Positions 20,334-29,948 are shown, counted from the stretch's first letter. The stretch: DNA of 64,000 bases from Paenibacillus rhizovicinus (GCF_010365285.1 NZ_CP048286.1:4532501-4596500); one strand, 5' to 3'. The notes: generated by a model not told the origin, from the sequence alone. Program-made: numbers and translations.

Positions 20334-21332
20334 TTATTTGTTCGCAAGCTTCGCGAATGCTTCGCGCTGCGCTTCGATGATTTCGTCCTCCCACGCCGCA
20401 TCGTCCGAGTTCGGAATCCGGCCTTCGGCCACCATCGCGGCGAATGCCTGGCGCATGCCTTCCGCAAGCGAGACCGTCGGCACGAATTCCGGCACGTCCC
20501 GCATCAATTTATCGGGACTGTAGATGACGTTGTGCGCGAAGATCTCGTCACAAATGCTAAATCGTTCCGCGTCGGTGGATTTGAGCGTCTCGAGCGAAAC
20601 GCCGACGAGCTCCACTTCGCGGCCGAGCACCTGCATGGCAAGCTTGTGATGCTGCTCCCATGTCGTAAAGCCGCGCGGCACGACGTTGTAGGTTTGGCCG
20701 ATGCAGTGCGTTTTGCCGAGCACGCCGGCGAACGCTTTGGCCGCGTCGTCCGCGTGGAGGAACGAATGCAGCGCCTTGCCGTCGCCGCAGACGAGCAGCG
20801 GCTTGCCTTTCATGATGCGGTCGATCCAGTTGAAATCCCACGCGACTTGGCGCAGGATGCCGCTTTGCGAGCTGTACGTGGTCGATGGCTTCATTATCGT
20901 AACCGGGAAGCCTTCCCGGTAATAAGCCTCCATGAGCACGGTGTCCGCTTCGACTTTGCCTCGGCCGTAACCGGTCGTCGGACGAAGCGGGTGGTCTTCC
21001 GTCACGGGCAGCCAGTCGTAGTCGACGCCGTACGTGCAGACGGTGGAGCACTGCACGAAATGTTTGACGCCGCGGAAGGCGCGAAGGCTGCTCCGGGCAT
21101 CTTCGGGGCCGAAGCTGATCATGTCGATCGCGGCATCGAACTGTTCCTCCTGCATGACGCGTTCGAACGTTTCGCGGTCACCGCGGTCGCCGTGAATGAC
21201 TCGTACGCCGTTCGGCAATTCCCTGCCGCTTTGACCGCGGTTGTAACAAGTTACATCATGCCCCTGCTGCAGCAGGAGCCGCACGATACTTGTGCTGATG
21301 GTGCCGGTACCGCCAAGAATAACGATTCTCAT
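20334..21332 (-). CDS. NAD(P)-dependent epimerase/dehydratase, extended SDR family
   Basis: 332 residues. Rossmann start MRIVILGGTGTISTSIVRLLL with GGTGxxS, nucleotide-sugar-epimerase-like core CSTVCTYGVDYDW, catalytic Tyr and Lys in TTGYGRGKVEAD, and VTIMKPSTTYSS. The C-terminal part is like that of plant CSP41-type and bacterial sugar-nucleotide epimerases. GAGGGAG lies eight bases before the ATG. It is read in the same direction as the isomerase gene and opposite to the PhyH gene. Confidence 0.92.
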   Translation of the reverse strand: MRIVILGGTGTISTSIVRLLLQQGHDVTCYNRGQSGRELPNGVRVIHGDRGDRETFERVMQEEQFDAAIDMISFGPEDARSSLRAFRGVKHFVQCSTVCTYGVDYDWLPVTEDHPLRPTTGYGRGKVEADTVLMEAYYREGFPVTIMKPSTTYSSQSGILRQVAWDFNWIDRIMKGKPLLVCGDGKALHSFLHADDAAKAFAGVLGKTHCIGQTYNVVPRGFTTWEQHHKLAMQVLGREVELVGVSLETLKSTDAERFSICDEIFAHNVIYSPDKLMRDVPEFVPTVSLAEGMRQAFAAMVAEGRIPNSDDAAWEDEIIEAQREAFAKLANK

Positions 21333-21654
21333 GATTGGAACTCCCTCGCTTTCTAGTAGTTATTATTCGCCATGGCGAGCTGACTTCCTGTGTAAGCAGC
21401 AAAAGCGGAAATCATTTTCCGAGTTGTGCACGGGGACTGGATGGGCGGTTTTGGAAGGAAGAAGTCATAATTACGTCAAAAGAGTCGGATTCGTTTCTTG
21501 CGGCCGCTTCCATTGCGAGTATGCTAGAAGTAGTAATGGTCGTCGTCAGCGATGGATGTGGATGAATAAGGCGGCGAACATGCAGGGGGATGAAGGCCGG
21601 AAAGCGAAATCGTAGAGGACTAGCCGCTTGTATAAACTATGGCAGGAGTTGTGG
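21333..21654. other. Divergent intergenic region
   Basis: Spacer of 322 bases between the epimerase gene (minus) and the PhyH gene (plus). A weak promoter pair TTGCGG (21498) and TATGCT (21520) with a 16-base gap points toward the PhyH gene. Nothing else is recognised. Confidence 0.35.
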
Positions 21655-22554
21655 ATGCGAATGAAGCTGAACGTATTGTCCAAAACGGAAATCGAGCAAT
21701 TCATGGAGCTGGGCTGGATTCGGCTGGAAGAGGCCATTCCGCGCAAGCAGGCACTGGCCGCGGCCGATTTTTTGTGGGATAAGGTAGAGGAGCAAGGTGC
21801 GATTCGCCATGATCCTGCCACCTGGACGAAGCCGATGATCCGACTGAACGAGGATTACGACACGCCGGAATTTCGGGCATGCAACACGGAGCGGCTGTGG
21901 GGAGCCATTGAGGACTTGATCGGCGCCGATCGGGCAATTAACCGGGCGAATGCCGGCTGGGGCTATTGGGTCATGAACTTTTCGGTCGGCGCCAATCGTC
22001 CTTGGAGCCTGCCGACGGGCGGATGGCATCAAGACGGCTCGCATTTCCGCCATTTTATCGACAGCGGCGATCAAGGGCTGCTGCAGCTGGCTTTCTTCTC
22101 GGAGGTTGGCTCCCATGGCGGGGCGCCTCTCGTGATCGAAGGGTCGCATAACGTCGTGGCCAGAGTGTTGAAGCAGCATCCGGAAGGGCTGGATGTATTC
22201 GATGCGATGCGCCTGGAGTTTCAACATCCGTGGATTGCGGGCATTACCGATCCGCCGGTCGACGAGTCGAGAAGCGCGGAAGAAGTGGCCCAAGATCGTA
22301 TCGAGCGCTACATGAACGCGGACTATACGGACCCCGAGGGATACCGAATGAAGGTTGTGGAAGCTACCGGCACCGTGGGAGACGTGATTTTGGCGCATCC
22401 GTTCCTTATTCATAACTCTTCCCAGAACCATCTTGGCATTCCTCGGTTCTTGATGACGAAGACGGTTCCGCTCAAGGAACGGATGAATCTCAATCGCCCG
22501 GACGCGGCCGACTATTCACCGTTGGAGTTAAGTACCGTTCGAGCCATGGGCTAG
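21655..22554 (+). CDS. Phytanoyl-CoA dioxygenase (PhyH) family protein (first copy)
   Basis: 299 residues, Fe(II)/2-oxoglutarate dioxygenase fold. The H-x-D iron motif is His125-x-Asp127 in GGWHQDGSHF; the distal histidine is probably His253 in AHPFLIHNSSQNH, and Arg264 (GIPRF) would hold 2-oxoglutarate. The ATG at 21655 has AGGAG at six bases. A paralogue lies at 46380. Bacterial PhyH proteins hydroxylate small metabolites or natural products; the substrate is unknown. The neighbouring sugar isomerase and epimerase hint at a sugar or polyol derivative. Confidence 0.92.
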   Translation: MRMKLNVLSKTEIEQFMELGWIRLEEAIPRKQALAAADFLWDKVEEQGAIRHDPATWTKPMIRLNEDYDTPEFRACNTERLWGAIEDLIGADRAINRANAGWGYWVMNFSVGANRPWSLPTGGWHQDGSHFRHFIDSGDQGLLQLAFFSEVGSHGGAPLVIEGSHNVVARVLKQHPEGLDVFDAMRLEFQHPWIAGITDPPVDESRSAEEVAQDRIERYMNADYTDPEGYRMKVVEATGTVGDVILAHPFLIHNSSQNHLGIPRFLMTKTVPLKERMNLNRPDAADYSPLELSTVRAMG

Positions 22555-22596
22555 GGTGGATGGTTAGCAGGTTTCGGTAGAGTAAGCGGGACTTGG

Positions 22597-22812
22597 ATGG
22601 AGCCCTTGTCCGTCATTCTGGCAGTATGCGGAGTGACGGGCGGGGTTATTTGGCTGTGCGGGTGTTTGATCGCACCAGTACAGTACATCGCCGAAACGGC
22701 GAAAACGCGCAAAGAGGTGCACCCCGTGCACGACATCGCCGGAAACCCGACGAAATCGCGCAAAGAGGTGCACCTCCTAAATCAACATCGCTTACTAACC
22801 ATATTGAAGTAA
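22597..22812 (+). CDS. Possible small membrane protein (doubtful)
   Basis: 71 residues with one hydrophobic segment (SVILAVCGVTGGVIWLCGCL) and then a region made by two copies of a DNA repeat, giving AKTRKEVHP and TKSRKEVHL. No clear ribosome-binding site. It could be chance within a repeat-bearing spacer. Confidence 0.25.
   Translation: MEPLSVILAVCGVTGGVIWLCGCLIAPVQYIAETAKTRKEVHPVHDIAGNPTKSRKEVHLLNQHRLLTILK
22687..22774 (+). repeat. Two direct copies of a ~38-bp repeat
   Basis: Copies at 22687-22723 and 22735-22774 share ATCGCCG at the left and CGCGCAAAGAGGTGCACC at the right, with a few changes between. Between the PhyH and ParB-like genes, which converge here. Confidence 0.7.
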
Positions 22813-22822
22813 GCCTGCCGGC

Positions 22823-24181
22823 TTACGTTCCCGACTTTGCTTCGGAGAGTGCTTTGACTTCCCGCCATTGGGCGAGCTGCTGCTCCAGACCGAGAATCAG
22901 GGCGTCGACCCCGGCGGCGAAGCCCGCATGACCGGCGTCCGGCACCGATGCGGCCGCATAGGCGCTCAGCGCTTCCGGTGTCGGCGTGCCGACGGCCGCG
23001 AGCGTCTGCAGCAGCTGCTGCAGGCCGGCGGCCAGCGAAGCCGTTCCTGTCGGCGGCGCTTCGCTCGTGCCGAGGACGGAAGCGGTCGCCTCCGCGAGCG
23101 CGTCACCTGCAGCGCCGAGCAGCCCGAGCCCGAACGCTGCAGCCTTTCCGCCAGCGCCTGGCACGGCTGCTGCACCAGCGGACGCGGCTTTCGAGCCAGC
23201 GCCAGCGGCACTCGTATCCGTACCGCCGGCACCCGGGCCGCTAGAGCCGCTCTCACCCGAGAGGCCGGCGCTGCTCTCCCCGGCGCCTCCGCCATCGGCG
23301 CTCACACCCGCACTACCGGCACCTGCACTAACGGCACCCGCACTACCGGCCTTCGCTCCCCCGGCGCCCTCCGCAGCGGCCGCTTCCGCGGCGAGCCGCG
23401 CCTTCTCCTCCTTCGCGGCTGCCGCGCGCTCGGCCTGCTCCGCTTTCAGCTCCGCGGCCCGCTCGCGCTCCTTCTTGTTCTGCTGCACGGTCGACCACGT
23501 TTGCAGCAGCTCAAAACCGTTCTTATAGAGCAGCTTGTCCTTCGTGGCGTCCGAGATGTCTTTGTCCTTGAACAGCTTCACGATTTTCTTCACGTCGCTG
23601 ACCGGCATTTCGTCGCGCGCGACGATGAGGGCGAGGGGATCGCGATGCTCGATCGGCAGATCCTTGATCGGCAGCACTTGGTCCTCGGTCAGCTTGTCCT
23701 TGCGGATCTGCGTGCCGCCGACGATGCGCTTCCGGACGGCGTTCCCGAATTTCAGCAGCTCGCATTTGTTCTTGATGTAGTTCTCCGGTTTGCCGAGCTT
23801 GCTCGCGAGGAATTTCAGGGAGCTGTTGAATTTCGATTCGTTCATCAGCTTATGGAACGCCTCGGCTTCCTCGATGGGGGAGAAGCCTTCGCGCGTCAGA
23901 TTTTCCGCGATCTGTTCCAAGTAAATATCCATCTCGTCCGTCGCCGTCGAGACGATGCAGGGGATGGTCGGTTTGTTCAGCATTTTGCTCGCTTTGTACC
24001 GGCGGTTGCCGTATATGATTTTGTACCGGCCGTCCGGCGTTGTCCGCACTTTGATCGGAGAGAGCAGGCCGAGCTCTTCGATGCTCTTCATCAGCTCCTC
24101 CAGCGCTTCTTGATCGAACTGGTAACGCGGCTGGTCGGTATCTTCATCGATTAAATGCATGTCGATGTGAATAATATCCAT
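22823..24181 (-). CDS. ParB/Spo0J-family DNA-binding protein with long Gly/Ala/Ser tail
   Basis: 452 residues. Residues 1-95 form the ParB N-terminal CTPase-like domain (IYGNRRYKAS matches the box II arginine patch usually GERRYRA; TREGFSPIEEAEAF follows). Residues 115-150 hold the helix-turn-helix (FLASKLGKPENYIKNKCELL). Residues 234-266 are a highly charged Ala/Glu/Lys coil, 266-350 an extreme Gly/Ala/Ser stretch, and 350-450 an Ala/Leu-rich helical end. AGGAG precedes the ATG, and TATAAT lies about 70 bases upstream on this strand. No parA, gidB or replication gene is nearby, so it is not the chromosomal soj-spo0J locus. The tail is unlike ordinary ParB. Confidence 0.85.
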   Translation of the reverse strand: MDIIHIDMHLIDEDTDQPRYQFDQEALEELMKSIEELGLLSPIKVRTTPDGRYKIIYGNRRYKASKMLNKPTIPCIVSTATDEMDIYLEQIAENLTREGFSPIEEAEAFHKLMNESKFNSSLKFLASKLGKPENYIKNKCELLKFGNAVRKRIVGGTQIRKDKLTEDQVLPIKDLPIEHRDPLALIVARDEMPVSDVKKIVKLFKDKDISDATKDKLLYKNGFELLQTWSTVQQNKKERERAAELKAEQAERAAAAKEEKARLAAEAAAAEGAGGAKAGSAGAVSAGAGSAGVSADGGGAGESSAGLSGESGSSGPGAGGTDTSAAGAGSKAASAGAAAVPGAGGKAAAFGLGLLGAAGDALAEATASVLGTSEAPPTGTASLAAGLQQLLQTLAAVGTPTPEALSAYAAASVPDAGHAGFAAGVDALILGLEQQLAQWREVKALSEAKSGT

Positions 24182-24463
24182 ATCAATACTCCTATCTTCT
24201 CAGAAGGTGGTCAAAATGATCGTAAGATGGCGCTAGCGGTATCTCCGTATTATATACCAGCCCTTCTACCCGTGAAAATGCCCCCGTAACCGCTTACGTT
24301 GAAATTGGGTTCTGCGGCGCAATGTGTTACGATCTACCTGTTGGGTTTACAAGTACCTTGTTTTTTCCAGAACTTCCTGCGGGCGGAGCGCGCGGTTGCC
24401 AGCTTTGGGCACAAGCTTTCGTGCGTTGACGCGTCGCCATACTTAAGAAGGAGGTGTGTTGTT

Positions 24464-25333
24464 TTGTCGAACGAAATCGCTGCACGGACATCAATAGGAA
24501 CGGTGCAATTGCGGGTCAGCCAGCTGCAGCAGTCGCTCGAGTTCTACCAATCGGTCGTCGGACTTCGGCTGCTGTCGCAGGATCGGACCAGCGCGGAGCT
24601 GGGCGTTCCGGATTCGGAACGGCCCTTGCTGAGGCTAATTGAAATCGCGAACGCGGTACCGCGTCCGCGCAGATCGGGGGCGGGACTGTATCATGCGGCC
24701 CTGCTGCTGCCGGATCGCCGATCGCTCGGCCTGGCGCTGCGCAATCTCATTGCGAGCGGCATACATGTCGGACAATCGGACCATCTGGTCAGCGAAGCGC
24801 TGTACATCTCGGATCCGGACAATAACGGCATCGAGATTTATCGCGACCGTCCGCGCCATGAATGGCAGTGGGATGCGAACGGTCATGTCCGCATGGCCGT
24901 GGATCCCATTGACTGGGACGGCTTGCTGGCGGAGGCCGGCGATGCACCGTGGAACGGACTGCCCGCGGGTACGACGGTCGGCCATATTCATCTGCACGTA
25001 ACGGAGCTGCCGACGACGGAGCACTTCTATGTCGACGTGCTCGGTTTCAATTTGGTCGCGCACATGGCGGATTCCGCGATGTTTATTTCGGCAGGCGGCT
25101 ACCATCATCATATCGGGCTTAACGTATGGGCCGGCGTCGGAGCGACGCTTACGCCGGATACGGCGCCGGGACTCGATTACTTCGAAATCGCGCTGCCCGA
25201 CGAGGAGGCCCAAATGGCCGTCTTCGCCAGATTGCAGGCGGCAAGCGTTCCGCTTCGAACGAACCAGGGAACCGTCATCGTACATGACCCTTCCGGCATA
25301 CAAATTCATATCGTCGTCCGCGGATCCGCATAA
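24464..25333 (+). CDS. Two-module VOC protein, catechol-2,3-dioxygenase/CatE-like
   Basis: 289 residues with two VOC halves, as in extradiol dioxygenases of the CatE/YfiE group. First half: SIGTVQLRVSQLQQSLEFYQSVVGL and ISDPDNNGIEIYRDRP. Second half: TVGHIHLHVTELPTTEHFYVDVLGF, GGYHHHIGLNVW, IVHDPSGIQIHI. Candidate metal ligands are His in GHIHLHV, His in GGYHHHIG and a C-terminal acid. The start is a TTG at 24464 with AAGGAGG nine bases upstream; the frame is open further upstream but codes nothing domain-like there. Confidence 0.9.
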   Translation: MSNEIAARTSIGTVQLRVSQLQQSLEFYQSVVGLRLLSQDRTSAELGVPDSERPLLRLIEIANAVPRPRRSGAGLYHAALLLPDRRSLGLALRNLIASGIHVGQSDHLVSEALYISDPDNNGIEIYRDRPRHEWQWDANGHVRMAVDPIDWDGLLAEAGDAPWNGLPAGTTVGHIHLHVTELPTTEHFYVDVLGFNLVAHMADSAMFISAGGYHHHIGLNVWAGVGATLTPDTAPGLDYFEIALPDEEAQMAVFARLQAASVPLRTNQGTVIVHDPSGIQIHIVVRGSA

Positions 25334-25543
25334 CGCCAATGCGCGTGCTGCAGGCGGCAAACGTTCGCCTCCAGCAATCGTCGGCATTGCGGGAGGCTTT
25401 TTCGGCCGCAGATTCTTAATTGACGGTTTCGGACCGCGATGACCGCATCGCGGAGCAGCGGAAGCCGGCAGGATAGCAGCCTCCGGGCAAGGCAAGCAGG
25501 ACTGTCCCGAGGCGTATTCATAGACATGGAAAGGAGCAGCTAC

Positions 25544-27292
25544 ATGGTAAGCAGACGCGGACTACTTATATCGTTCATACGTTCCAAATGGTACATTTAC
25601 GCTTCCGGCGTGTCCTTTACGCTAGCGGCGAACCTTTTTCAATCGTATTATCCGAAGGTGCTCGGCAAATTCACGGACCAGCTGGAGAATCAGGGCTTGA
25701 CGCAGACGGCCGTTCTGGACGCGAGCTTGTCGCTGTTGTTCATCGGCCTTGCATACGGCATATTGGGCGGCATCGGCCAATTTCATATCATGTATGTCGG
25801 ACGGCTGTTCGAGAAATATACGCGCAAACGGCTGTTCAAGCATTTTACGAAGCTGGGGGAGCAGTTTTATTCCAAGAACGGGGTCGGCAAGCTGCTCAGC
25901 TACGTGATGAACGACGTGACGACCGTGCGGGAATCGATCTCCATGGGCGTCAACCAGACGGCCAATGCGCTCATGCTGATCGTGTCGGCCATCGTCATGA
26001 TGGTACTCAGCGATATCCCGATGGTGCTCATTCTGGTCTGTATTTCGCCGCTGGTCGCGATCCCTTGGATCGTCGTGAAGTTCGGTCCGGCCATCCGCGC
26101 GCGATCGCATAAGGTACAGGAATCGCTCGGCAAAATGACGGAAGCTGCCGAGGAACAGTTCGGCGGCATCCGGGTGACGAAGAAATTCGCGGTAGAAGAC
26201 ATCATGAACGATCGGTTCGGCACGACAGTCGACGTCATTAAGGAGAATCAGCTGAAGCTGGTTCGAGTCTCGTCGTTTTTCCAAGCACTCATTCCTTTCC
26301 TTGGGGCATTGTCCCTCATTATTACGCTCGCTTACGGCGGCTATCTGACGCTCAAGAACGAGATTTCGCTCGGTAATTTCGTCGCTCTGACGCTTTATGT
26401 ACGGATGATGGTCAACCCGCTGCAGGCGATCGGAAACGTCATCAATACGATCCAGCGTTCCCGTGCGTCACTTGAGCGCGTGAACGATCTGATGAACAAG
26501 GAGCCGGAAATCGTCGAGCACGAGCATGCGGTCGATGTCGACTGGGCACATTCCGCGCTGACTGTCCGGAATTTATCCTTTTCCTACCCCGGCACGTCCA
26601 AGGAAGCGCTTAAAGGCGTGTCGTTCTCGCTGCCGCCGGGCAAGACGCTCGGCATTATCGGCAAGACGGGAAGCGGCAAGACGACGCTCGTCAAGCTGCT
26701 GCTCCGCGTCTTCGAATCTCCTGCAGGCACCATCGATATCGGGGGAACGCCGCTTAATGAGCTGACGATGGATAGTCTGCGCGGCGGCATTGCCTATGTT
26801 CCGCAGGACGGTTTCCTGTTCAGCACGACGATTCGGGACAATATCGCCTTCTTCCGCCGCAGCTCCGAGCTGCCGCTCGTGGAGAAAGCCGCGAAGCAGG
26901 CGAAGATTCATGACAGCATCAAGAGCTTCCCGGACGGCTTCGAGACGAAGCTGGGCGAACGGGGCGTGACGCTTTCCGGCGGCCAGCGGCAGCGGACGGC
27001 GCTTGCGCGCGGGCTGCTCATGAACGCGCCGATTCTTATTCTGGACGACAGCGTCAGCGCGGTCGATGCGGTGACGGAGACGGCAATTATCGATACCATC
27101 CGGAAGGAACGCAGGGATAAGACGACCATTCTGATCGCTCACCGGATCAGCGCGCTGAAACATGCCGACGAAATCATCGTCTTGGACGAAGGACGCATCG
27201 TGCAGCGCGGCACGCATGAATCGCTGCTTGGACAGAAGGGCATCTACGCGATGCTGCATGCGATTCAGGAGGAGGGAAGCAGCGTTGGCTAG
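25544..27292 (+). CDS. yheI: ABC exporter half-transporter, YheI/BmrC type
   Basis: 582 residues: six membrane segments (to about 320), then an ATPase with Walker A GKTGSGKTT, signature LSGGQRQRTALARG and Walker B LILDDSVSAVD. The residue after the Walker B Asp is Asp instead of the catalytic Glu, the known degenerate site of the YheI/BmrC subunit in heterodimeric multidrug exporters. The ATG at 25544 has AAGGAG at seven bases. It overlaps the next gene by eight bases, so the two are translated together. Confidence 0.92.
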   Translation: MVSRRGLLISFIRSKWYIYASGVSFTLAANLFQSYYPKVLGKFTDQLENQGLTQTAVLDASLSLLFIGLAYGILGGIGQFHIMYVGRLFEKYTRKRLFKHFTKLGEQFYSKNGVGKLLSYVMNDVTTVRESISMGVNQTANALMLIVSAIVMMVLSDIPMVLILVCISPLVAIPWIVVKFGPAIRARSHKVQESLGKMTEAAEEQFGGIRVTKKFAVEDIMNDRFGTTVDVIKENQLKLVRVSSFFQALIPFLGALSLIITLAYGGYLTLKNEISLGNFVALTLYVRMMVNPLQAIGNVINTIQRSRASLERVNDLMNKEPEIVEHEHAVDVDWAHSALTVRNLSFSYPGTSKEALKGVSFSLPPGKTLGIIGKTGSGKTTLVKLLLRVFESPAGTIDIGGTPLNELTMDSLRGGIAYVPQDGFLFSTTIRDNIAFFRRSSELPLVEKAAKQAKIHDSIKSFPDGFETKLGERGVTLSGGQRQRTALARGLLMNAPILILDDSVSAVDAVTETAIIDTIRKERRDKTTILIAHRISALKHADEIIVLDEGRIVQRGTHESLLGQKGIYAMLHAIQEEGSSVG

Positions 27293-29144
27293 AACGATGG
27301 AAGACCTACGGAACGGAAGCAAGGCGGACGGCCATCAGCCGGATCAGCCCAAAACCAATAACAGCTCCGCCTATAAGGGACTGTACCAATACGCGAAGCC
27401 GCACCTATGGACGTTTCTCGGCGTCTTCGGCTGTATCATCGTGGCAATCGCGGCGGATTTGCTGCAGCCATACCTGGTTAAGGTCGCGATCGACGACCAT
27501 CTGACGAAGGGCGACAAGAACGCGAACACGCTCTTCCTCATCGCCGGCATTTATCTCTTGTTGTCGGTGGGCGGCTTCGTATTCACGTATCTGCAGAACA
27601 ATCTGCTCCAATATGCGGGCCAGAGCATCGTCGCTTCTATCCGCAAGCATTTATTCCGTCATATTACGAAGCAGTCCATGTCGTACTTCGACCGGATGCC
27701 GAGCGGCAGCTTGATTACGCATGTATCGAGCGACACGGAGACGATCAATCAATTCTTCAGCCAGGTTCTGTTGAGCGTGCTGCGGGACGGTCTGACGCTC
27801 GTGTTCATCATCGTCCTGATGTTCCAACTCGACGTGAGGCTAACGCTGTATTGCTTGATTTTGCTGCCCATCATCGCGCTGAACGCCATCGCATTCCGGT
27901 CGTACATGCGCAAGACGTACCAGATGGCGCGGACGAACCTGTCCCGGCTCGTGGCGTTCGTGGCGGAGAATCTGGCCGGCATGCACATCATCCAGGTTTT
28001 CCATCAAGAGAAGGAGCAGCAGAAGCAGTTCTCCGAGCGCAATCAAACCTACTTCCGTTCCAATCTGCGGGAGATCCGCACCAACGTCCTGTTCAACCGT
28101 TCGTTCGATATGCTCGGCAACTTGTCCGTGGCGTTCGTCACGTGGCTGGGCGGAAATGCGGTGCTGGGGCATTCCGTGCCGTTCGGCGTCCTGTTCGCGT
28201 TCATTACGTATATCCGGCAGTTTTTCCAGCCGATCAACACGATCACGCAGCAGTGGAACACGCTGTTGTCGGCATCGGTGTCGATGAACCGGATTTGGTC
28301 GATTTTCGACACGGTGCCGTCGGTGCAGGATAAACCGGGCGCTGCGGTCGATATCTCCGGCGTGAAGGGTCAAATCGATTTCAATGGGGTAAAATTTTCT
28401 TATACGGACGATCAGCCTGTCATCCATCATCTCGACCTGCACATCCAGCCGGGCGAAATGATCGGTATCGTAGGTACGACGGGGGCGGGCAAGAGCTCCC
28501 TGATCAGCCTGCTCTGCCGGTTCTACGACGTGAAGGAAGGCAGCGTAACGATCGACGGGACCGATGTCCGCGACATTCCGCAGGAGAAGCTGCACCGGCT
28601 GATCGGACTCGTGCAGCAGGAGCCGTACTTGTATTCCGGCAGTATCGTCGACAACGTAAGGTTGTTCGATGATGCGGTTTCGCGGGAAGAGGTCATGCAG
28701 GCGTGCAGGCTGGTCGGCGCGGACGTGCTGATCGAAAGCCTGAAGGACGGCTACGATACGCTGTTGTCGGAGCGGGGCAGCGGGCTTTCGGCGGGCGAGC
28801 GGCAGCTGATTTCGTTTGCCAGAATCATCGTGTTCAAGCCGAAGGTGCTCATTCTGGACGAAGCGACGGCAAACCTGGATTCCCATTCCGAGCAGCTCAT
28901 TCAACGCGCTTTGGCGGTCGTCTCCGAAGGACGGACGACGCTGGTCATCGCGCATCGCCTGTCGACGATTATGGGCGCCGATCGGATTATCGTCATGCGC
29001 CAAGGCGAAATCGTCGAGGAAGGCAAGCATCGCGAGCTGCTCCAGCAAGGCGGGTATTACGAGGAGCTCTATCGGCATTCGCAGGGCCGCATCGAAGCGT
29101 CCGGCAAGCCTGGATCCGGCGCCCCTGCCATTGAAGCGGGATGA
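27285..29144 (+). CDS. yheH: ABC exporter half-transporter, YheH/BmrD type
   Basis: 619 residues: a polar N-terminus of about 35 residues, six membrane segments, then Walker A GTTGAGKSS, a signature written LSAGERQLISFAR, and Walker B LILDEATANLD with the intact catalytic Glu. The altered signature and intact Glu complement the degenerate site of the partner, as in BmrCD. The TTG start at 27285 has GGAGG nine bases upstream and overlaps the partner gene; the ATG at 27297 is too far from that site. Confidence 0.92.
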   Translation: MARTMEDLRNGSKADGHQPDQPKTNNSSAYKGLYQYAKPHLWTFLGVFGCIIVAIAADLLQPYLVKVAIDDHLTKGDKNANTLFLIAGIYLLLSVGGFVFTYLQNNLLQYAGQSIVASIRKHLFRHITKQSMSYFDRMPSGSLITHVSSDTETINQFFSQVLLSVLRDGLTLVFIIVLMFQLDVRLTLYCLILLPIIALNAIAFRSYMRKTYQMARTNLSRLVAFVAENLAGMHIIQVFHQEKEQQKQFSERNQTYFRSNLREIRTNVLFNRSFDMLGNLSVAFVTWLGGNAVLGHSVPFGVLFAFITYIRQFFQPINTITQQWNTLLSASVSMNRIWSIFDTVPSVQDKPGAAVDISGVKGQIDFNGVKFSYTDDQPVIHHLDLHIQPGEMIGIVGTTGAGKSSLISLLCRFYDVKEGSVTIDGTDVRDIPQEKLHRLIGLVQQEPYLYSGSIVDNVRLFDDAVSREEVMQACRLVGADVLIESLKDGYDTLLSERGSGLSAGERQLISFARIIVFKPKVLILDEATANLDSHSEQLIQRALAVVSEGRTTLVIAHRLSTIMGADRIIVMRQGEIVEEGKHRELLQQGGYYEELYRHSQGRIEASGKPGSGAPAIEAG

Positions 29145-29217
29145 AATAGACAATCCCGAGCGAATTGTGCGATAATGAGCTGCTGTCGAATTATGGCTAC
29201 AGTTAGGAGTTTGAAGA

Positions 29218-29889
29218 ATGGATTTGCTTTTATTAATCTTGGAAATATTGCTCGTCAACCTCGTGCTGAGCGGCGATAATGCCGTTGTCATCGCGCTGGC
29301 CAGCCGCAACCTGCCGGAAGCGAACCGCAAGAAGGCGGTCTGGTGGGGGGCGCTGGCAGCGGTCGGACTGCGAATCGTGCTGACGGTGGTTGCCGTATAT
29401 TTGCTCAAAATCCCGTTTATCCAAATCGCCGGGGCGCTCCTGCTGTTCTGGGTCGCCGTGTCGCTGCTGAAGGACGATGGAGAGAGCAAGGATATAAAGG
29501 GAGCCAGCTCGCTCTGGAAGGCCATTCGCACGATCGTCGTGGCTGACTTCATCATGAGCCTCGACAACGTGCTCGCGATCGCGTCCATCGCCGAGAACCG
29601 GATTTGGATCATGGCGATCGGCGTCGCGCTCAGCATCCCGATCATCGTATGGGGCAGCCAGCTGATCATGCTCGTCCTGCATAAGTTTCCGATCTTCATC
29701 TACCTCGGCGCGGGCATTCTCGGATATACCGCCGGGGAGATGCTGCAAGAGAACGACAGGCTGGCATCCACGATCTTGAAGGTAGCGGATTGGGCAGATA
29801 ACGCGTTCCCTATTGTCTGCGGACTGTTGGTCATCGCAATCGGATATTTACTGCAGAAGCGGGAACGTTCGCGGGTGCAGGAAGCGTAA
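29218..29889 (+). CDS. TerC/YjbE-family integral membrane protein
   Basis: 223 residues, about seven membrane segments. Both TerC hallmarks are seen: NLVLSGDNAVVIALASR near residue 14 and DFIMSLDNVLAIASIA near 112, whose acidic residues lie in the membrane. Relatives in Bacillus export manganese and help load exported metalloenzymes. AGGAGTTTGAAGA precedes the ATG. No yybP-ykoY riboswitch is visible upstream. A strong terminator follows. Confidence 0.92.
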   Translation: MDLLLLILEILLVNLVLSGDNAVVIALASRNLPEANRKKAVWWGALAAVGLRIVLTVVAVYLLKIPFIQIAGALLLFWVAVSLLKDDGESKDIKGASSLWKAIRTIVVADFIMSLDNVLAIASIAENRIWIMAIGVALSIPIIVWGSQLIMLVLHKFPIFIYLGAGILGYTAGEMLQENDRLASTILKVADWADNAFPIVCGLLVIAIGYLLQKRERSRVQEA

Positions 29890-29914
29890 AGGATTATCTA
29901 TCGTCAACAAAACG

Positions 29915-29948
29915 GACATGCCGGAGTTTCAAGCGGCATGTCTTTTTT
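29915..29948 (+). terminator. Terminator behind TerC-family gene
   Basis: Perfect 9-bp stem GACATGCCG / CGGCATGTC with a 10-base loop and TTTTTT. Confidence 0.93.

Noticed and set aside
22823..24181. ParB-like gene as a sign of a plasmid or chromosome partition locus
   Set aside because: No parA, rep, gidA/gidB or parS-like cluster was seen, and the tail is unlike partition ParB proteins.
27840..29699. 619-codon open frame antisense to the second ABC exporter gene and the TerC gene
   Set aside because: A by-product of high third-position GC; it crosses two real genes and their boundary and has no recognisable domain.
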